Assembly (NCBI GenBank): GCA_009787745.1
Contig: WQST01000106.1
Span: 1-8,189 of the forward strand
Source of the DNA: Lachnospiraceae bacterium
GTDB taxonomy: Bacteria; Bacillota; Clostridia; Lachnospirales; Lachnospiraceae
Length of the DNA: 8,189 nucleotides
Reading direction: 5' to 3'
Shown here one piece after another: positions 5,726 through 8,189 of the stretch (positions are counted from its first letter, which is position 1; each line of letters starts with the position of its first letter). The translations under genes and the position numbers were made by a program. The notes beneath the pieces are model-generated. The model saw only the letters and a program-made list of their open reading frames with translations, was not told the origin of the DNA and did no database searches.

Positions 5726-6745
5726 ATGAAGCATAAAAATTTTAGTTATGCTAAATACGGATATTTGTTCTGCCTTCCTTTTGTCTTGATGTTCTTGACT
5801 TTTTCACTTTATCCGTTGATTTTCACGACCTCGATTGCTTTTACCGACCGTGCGGGCCCGAACGTCGCAGGGCGTGAATATAATATATTGACTACGACAG
5901 TCATTGACGAAGCGGGAAATGAAATAGAAGAGACTGATTTATTCGGGAATTTCCGCCTTTTATTGAATAACCGCGGTTTCCGCAATTCATTCGGCAATAC
6001 TTTAATTATTTGGAGCATTAATTTTGCCCCTCAGGTTTTATTGGCTTTACTCTTGGCGGCATGGTTTACGAATCGCCGGACGAGCATTAAAGGGCAAGGT
6101 TTCTTTAAGGTAATTTTTTATATGCCGAATATCATTACCGCCGCGACAATCGCTTTATTGTTCCGGGCGATGTTCCTCTTCCCCAAAGGGGTAGTCAATG
6201 ATACGATGATTCAATGGGGGTTGATGGAAGCGCCGAAGAACTTCGAAGTTGACCCGTGGGCATCACGGCTGATCATTGCCTTTATCCAGTTTTGGATGTG
6301 GTATGGTTATACGATGTTGATTTTCATCTCGGGCATCATGGGGATTAACCCTGAGATGTACGAGTCGGCGGATATAGACGGAGCTAATGCATTCCAGCAA
6401 TTCTTTTATATTACGTTACCGAATTTACGGACGATCATGGTTTATACCTTGATTACAAGTCTTATCGGCGGTTTGAATATGTTCGACATACCGCGGCTTT
6501 ATTCGCTGGGCGGTCCCGATGCGAAGACGCAGACCTCGAGTTTGTTTATCTACGGCCAGGCATTTGAAGGTACATACCGCTATAACGTAGCTTCCGCCGC
6601 CAGTATTATGATTTTCATCATTATCGCTTGTTTATCGGTCATTATTTTCTATCTGATGCGCGATAAAGATGCCGCTAAACTTAAGAAAATCCAGAAAGAG
6701 TACAAAAAAGCGCAAAAATTAGCGCAGAAAGCGGGGGATAAATAA
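5726..6745 (+). CDS. Sugar ABC transporter permease, MalF/UgpA-like (CUT1)
   Basis: The protein has 339 residues with about six membrane helices: roughly 13-36, 90-114, 128-150, 182-205, 236-256 and 288-311. An external loop (37-89) follows the first helix, as is usual for the first permease of CUT1 systems. The cytoplasmic EAA loop that docks the ATPase is at about 212-232: YESADIDGANAFQQFFYITL, with Ser in place of the first Ala of EAA and with the conserved DGA and LP. The C-terminal tail (312-339) is rich in Lys and Ala and probably cytoplasmic. It pairs with the next gene product to form the channel. The ribosome binding site AAAGGA (5710-5715) lies 10 nt before ATG 5726. Its stop is followed after one base by the next start, so the two permeases are co-translated. 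The sugar cannot be read from the permease alone. Confidence 0.93.
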   Translation: MKHKNFSYAKYGYLFCLPFVLMFLTFSLYPLIFTTSIAFTDRAGPNVAGREYNILTTTVIDEAGNEIEETDLFGNFRLLLNNRGFRNSFGNTLIIWSINFAPQVLLALLLAAWFTNRRTSIKGQGFFKVIFYMPNIITAATIALLFRAMFLFPKGVVNDTMIQWGLMEAPKNFEVDPWASRLIIAFIQFWMWYGYTMLIFISGIMGINPEMYESADIDGANAFQQFFYITLPNLRTIMVYTLITSLIGGLNMFDIPRLYSLGGPDAKTQTSSLFIYGQAFEGTYRYNVASAASIMIFIIIACLSVIIFYLMRDKDAAKLKKIQKEYKKAQKLAQKAGDK

Positions 6746-6746
6746 A

Positions 6747-7601
6747 ATGGTAGAAACTAGCAGACATAAACATATAAAAATGATTATGCAGATTTTTATT
6801 TACATATTCTGTATTTTCCTTGCTTTAATGTGCGTTATCCCTTTCATTATCATGGTGGTTAACGGAACCCGCTCAACTGTCGAAATCCAGCAACAGGCTG
6901 TTACTTTACTGCCGTCCGTCCATATAATGGACAATATTCAGTATATGAGCCTTGGTGTCTTTAACGCCTGGATTGGCTTCAAAAATTCAATGATTGTTTC
7001 CGTTGGCGCGACAGCATGTGCGGTTTATTTTTCATCACTTACTGCTTATGCTTTAATGGCATATGACTGGCGCTTACGTCAACCGTTTTTCACTTTTATC
7101 TTAGCGGTTATGATGATTCCCGCTCAGGTTTCGGCGATCGGCTTCTATCAATTCGTTTTCCGTATTGGGCTGACGAACTCTCTGCTGCCGTTTATAATTC
7201 CTGCGATAGCTTCACCGACGATCGTATTTTTTATGCGCCAATACCTATTGGCGACTTTCTCGATTGATATCGTTAATTCAGCCCGAATTGACGGTGCGAA
7301 GGAACTTTATACATTTAACCGCATCGTTTTGCCGATGATGAAACCCGCGATGGCGATGCAAGCGATTTTCGTTTTCGTCTCATCATGGAATAATCTGTTT
7401 ATGCCGTTGGTTCTTTTGACGGACTACAATAAATTTACGATGCCTGTTATGGTCAGCCAGCTGCGGGGTAATATTTACCGAACCGAACTGGGAGCTATCT
7501 ATCTGGGCTTGACTTTATCGGTACTGCCGCTTTTTATTGTTTATTTTTCATTATCACGTTATATAATCGCAGGTGTTCAGCTCGGCGGTATCAAGGAATA
7601 A
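6747..7601 (+). CDS. Sugar ABC transporter permease, MalG/UgpE-like (CUT1)
   Basis: The protein has 284 residues, the usual size of the second CUT1 permease. It has a short basic N-terminus and about six membrane helices, around 12-38, 78-104, 113-138, 143-165, 200-223 and 250-275. The EAA loop is at 175-196, NSARIDGAKELYTFNRIVLP, with Asn in the usual Glu position but the conserved ARIDGA and the closing LP intact. The C-terminus AGVQLGGIKE matches the family pattern. It forms the membrane channel together with the upstream permease; the partner ATPase must be encoded elsewhere, probably a shared MsmK-type subunit. The start lies one base after the upstream stop, and its ribosome binding site GGGGGA (6733-6738) is inside the end of the upstream gene, so translation is likely coupled. 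A hairpin at 7626-7653 follows it. Confidence 0.93.
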   Translation: MVETSRHKHIKMIMQIFIYIFCIFLALMCVIPFIIMVVNGTRSTVEIQQQAVTLLPSVHIMDNIQYMSLGVFNAWIGFKNSMIVSVGATACAVYFSSLTAYALMAYDWRLRQPFFTFILAVMMIPAQVSAIGFYQFVFRIGLTNSLLPFIIPAIASPTIVFFMRQYLLATFSIDIVNSARIDGAKELYTFNRIVLPMMKPAMAMQAIFVFVSSWNNLFMPLVLLTDYNKFTMPVMVSQLRGNIYRTELGAIYLGLTLSVLPLFIVYFSLSRYIIAGVQLGGIKE

Positions 7602-7625
7602 TTTATTAAGGATATTATATTAAGA

Positions 7626-7653
7626 GGGGGGACGCACAATGTGCGTCCCTTTT
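7626..7653 (+). terminator. Hairpin with short T-run between the permease and GH3 genes
   Basis: GGGACGCAC (7629-7637) pairs perfectly with GTGCGTCCC (7641-7649) around an AAT loop and is followed by TTTT (7650-7653); three more G at 7626-7628 could form G-U pairs with the T-run. It is closer to a classical terminator than the first hairpin but has a short T-run, so partial read-through into the glycosidase gene is plausible. Confidence 0.7.
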
Positions 7654-7680
7654 AAAAGAAAGCAAGATACCGGCTATAAC
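7652..7680 (+). promoter_or_regulatory. Possible weak promoter before the GH3 gene
   Basis: TTAAAA (7652-7657, 4 of 6) and TATAAC (7675-7680, 5 of 6) are 17 bp apart, just behind the hairpin. They could give the glycosidase gene a second transcript start that escapes the terminator. The matches are modest and the region is AT-rich. Confidence 0.3.
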
Positions 7681-7704
7681 ATGACAATATGGAGGTCTTA
7701 AAGA

Positions 7705-8189
7705 ATGGAATTAGTAAAAAACAAAGAAAAAATCAATGTATATCGTGAGCGAGCCAAAGAATTGGTTAGCCAAATGACTTTGGAGGAAAAGGTTTTACAA
7801 ACTTTACATAAAGCCCCCGCGATTGAACGCTTAGGGATAAAAGCTTATAACTGGTGGAACGAGGCTTTGCATGGCGTCGCCCGGGCGGGAATTGCGACGG
7901 TTTTTCCGCAGGCGATTGGTTTAGCCGCCACTTTTGACGAAGATTTTTTGGAAGAAGTAGCTGACGCCATTTCGACCGAAGGGCGGGCAAAATTCAATAT
8001 GCAGCAAAGCTATGACGATTTTGACATCTATAAAGGCCTAACCTTCTGGTCGCCCAATGTCAATATTTTCCGTGACCCGCGCTGGGGACGCGGGCATGAA
8101 ACTTTCGGCGAAGACCCGTATTTAAGCGGGCGCCTGGGGGTAAGATTTATTTGGGGCTTACAAGGTCACGACGAAAATTATCTGAAAGC
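7705..8189 (+). CDS. Glycoside hydrolase family 3, beta-xylosidase-type, N-terminal part
   Basis: The gene runs off the right edge; 161 whole codons are visible. ATG 7705 has GGAGG (7691-7695) 9 nt upstream. The N-terminus MELVKNKEKINVYRERAKEL has no signal peptide, so the enzyme is probably cytoplasmic. The GH3 N-terminal TIM-barrel domain is clear: LVSQMTLEEKVLQ (20-32), RLGIKAYNWWNEALHGVAR (42-60), VFPQAIGLAATFDEDF (66-81), and WSPNVNIFRDPRWGRGHETF (115-134) followed by GEDPYLSGRLG. YNWWNEALHGVAR is characteristic of the GH3 branch with beta-xylosidases and related arabinofuranosidases; typical GH3 beta-glucosidases have a DGPHGVR-like motif. It should remove sugars from the non-reducing end of imported oligosaccharides. 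The catalytic Asp nucleophile and acid/base Glu lie beyond the window, so activity and exact specificity are not confirmed. Confidence 0.88.
   Translation, partial: MELVKNKEKINVYRERAKELVSQMTLEEKVLQTLHKAPAIERLGIKAYNWWNEALHGVARAGIATVFPQAIGLAATFDEDFLEEVADAISTEGRAKFNMQQSYDDFDIYKGLTFWSPNVNIFRDPRWGRGHETFGEDPYLSGRLGVRFIWGLQGHDENYLK

Noticed and set aside
7681..7701. Six-codon frame (MTIWRS) just before the GH3 gene, a possible leader peptide
   Set aside because: No ribosome binding site precedes it, it contains the ribosome binding site of the GH3 gene, and frames this short arise often by chance.
1..8189. tRNA, rRNA, CRISPR arrays, insertion sequences, phage or toxin-antitoxin genes
   Set aside because: I looked on both strands and saw no cloverleaf, regularly spaced repeat array, transposase or integrase motif; the long intergenic stretch is explained by regulatory repeats.

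Overview
The window looks like chromosomal DNA from a low-to-moderate GC Clostridia-type Firmicute, most plausibly a Lachnospiraceae-like gut or rumen bacterium. The reasons are strong purine-rich ribosome binding sites (GGGAGG, GGAGG), Gram-positive style lipoproteins, sigma-A-like promoters with TATAAT boxes in AT-rich spacers, and families common in that group: an MBOAT/SGNH acylation pair and a CUT1 sugar importer followed by a GH3 xylosidase-type enzyme. Genus-level assignment is inference.

Layout. Positions 1-1441 (+) hold the 3' end of an MBOAT O-acyltransferase gene and an SGNH/GDSL-like membrane-anchored partner, probably a module that acylates a surface polymer. Positions 1503-2099 (+) encode a small lipoprotein of unknown function that appears to have its own promoter. 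Converging on it from the other strand (3842 down to 2119) is a two-gene unit: an AraC-family regulator whose stop codon overlaps the start of a TlyA-type rRNA 2'-O-methyltransferase. Positions 3843-4237 are a long AT-rich divergent control region with two good promoters and several repeats. From 4238 to the right edge (+) runs a sugar-uptake operon: substrate-binding lipoprotein, two permeases, and the start of a GH3 glycosidase that resembles beta-xylosidases. A GC-rich hairpin follows the binding-protein gene and another follows the second permease gene.

How it works together. The likely picture is that the AraC-type protein senses a sugar-derived ligand through its cupin domain and controls the divergent importer operon. 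The binding protein captures a short oligosaccharide (a xylo-oligosaccharide is the best guess from the GH3 motif), the two permeases bring it in with an ATPase encoded elsewhere, and the GH3 enzyme, which has no signal peptide, hydrolyses it in the cytoplasm. The hairpins probably set binding-protein expression above that of the permeases and hydrolase.

No wholly new system is evident. The most interesting items are the structured control region (an 11-bp direct repeat at exactly 21-bp spacing in AraC-like geometry, a long inverted pair containing AACCGCAATA, and a dyad over the importer -10 box), the translational coupling of an rRNA methyltransferase to a sugar regulator, and a GDC motif in place of GDS in the SGNH-like protein.
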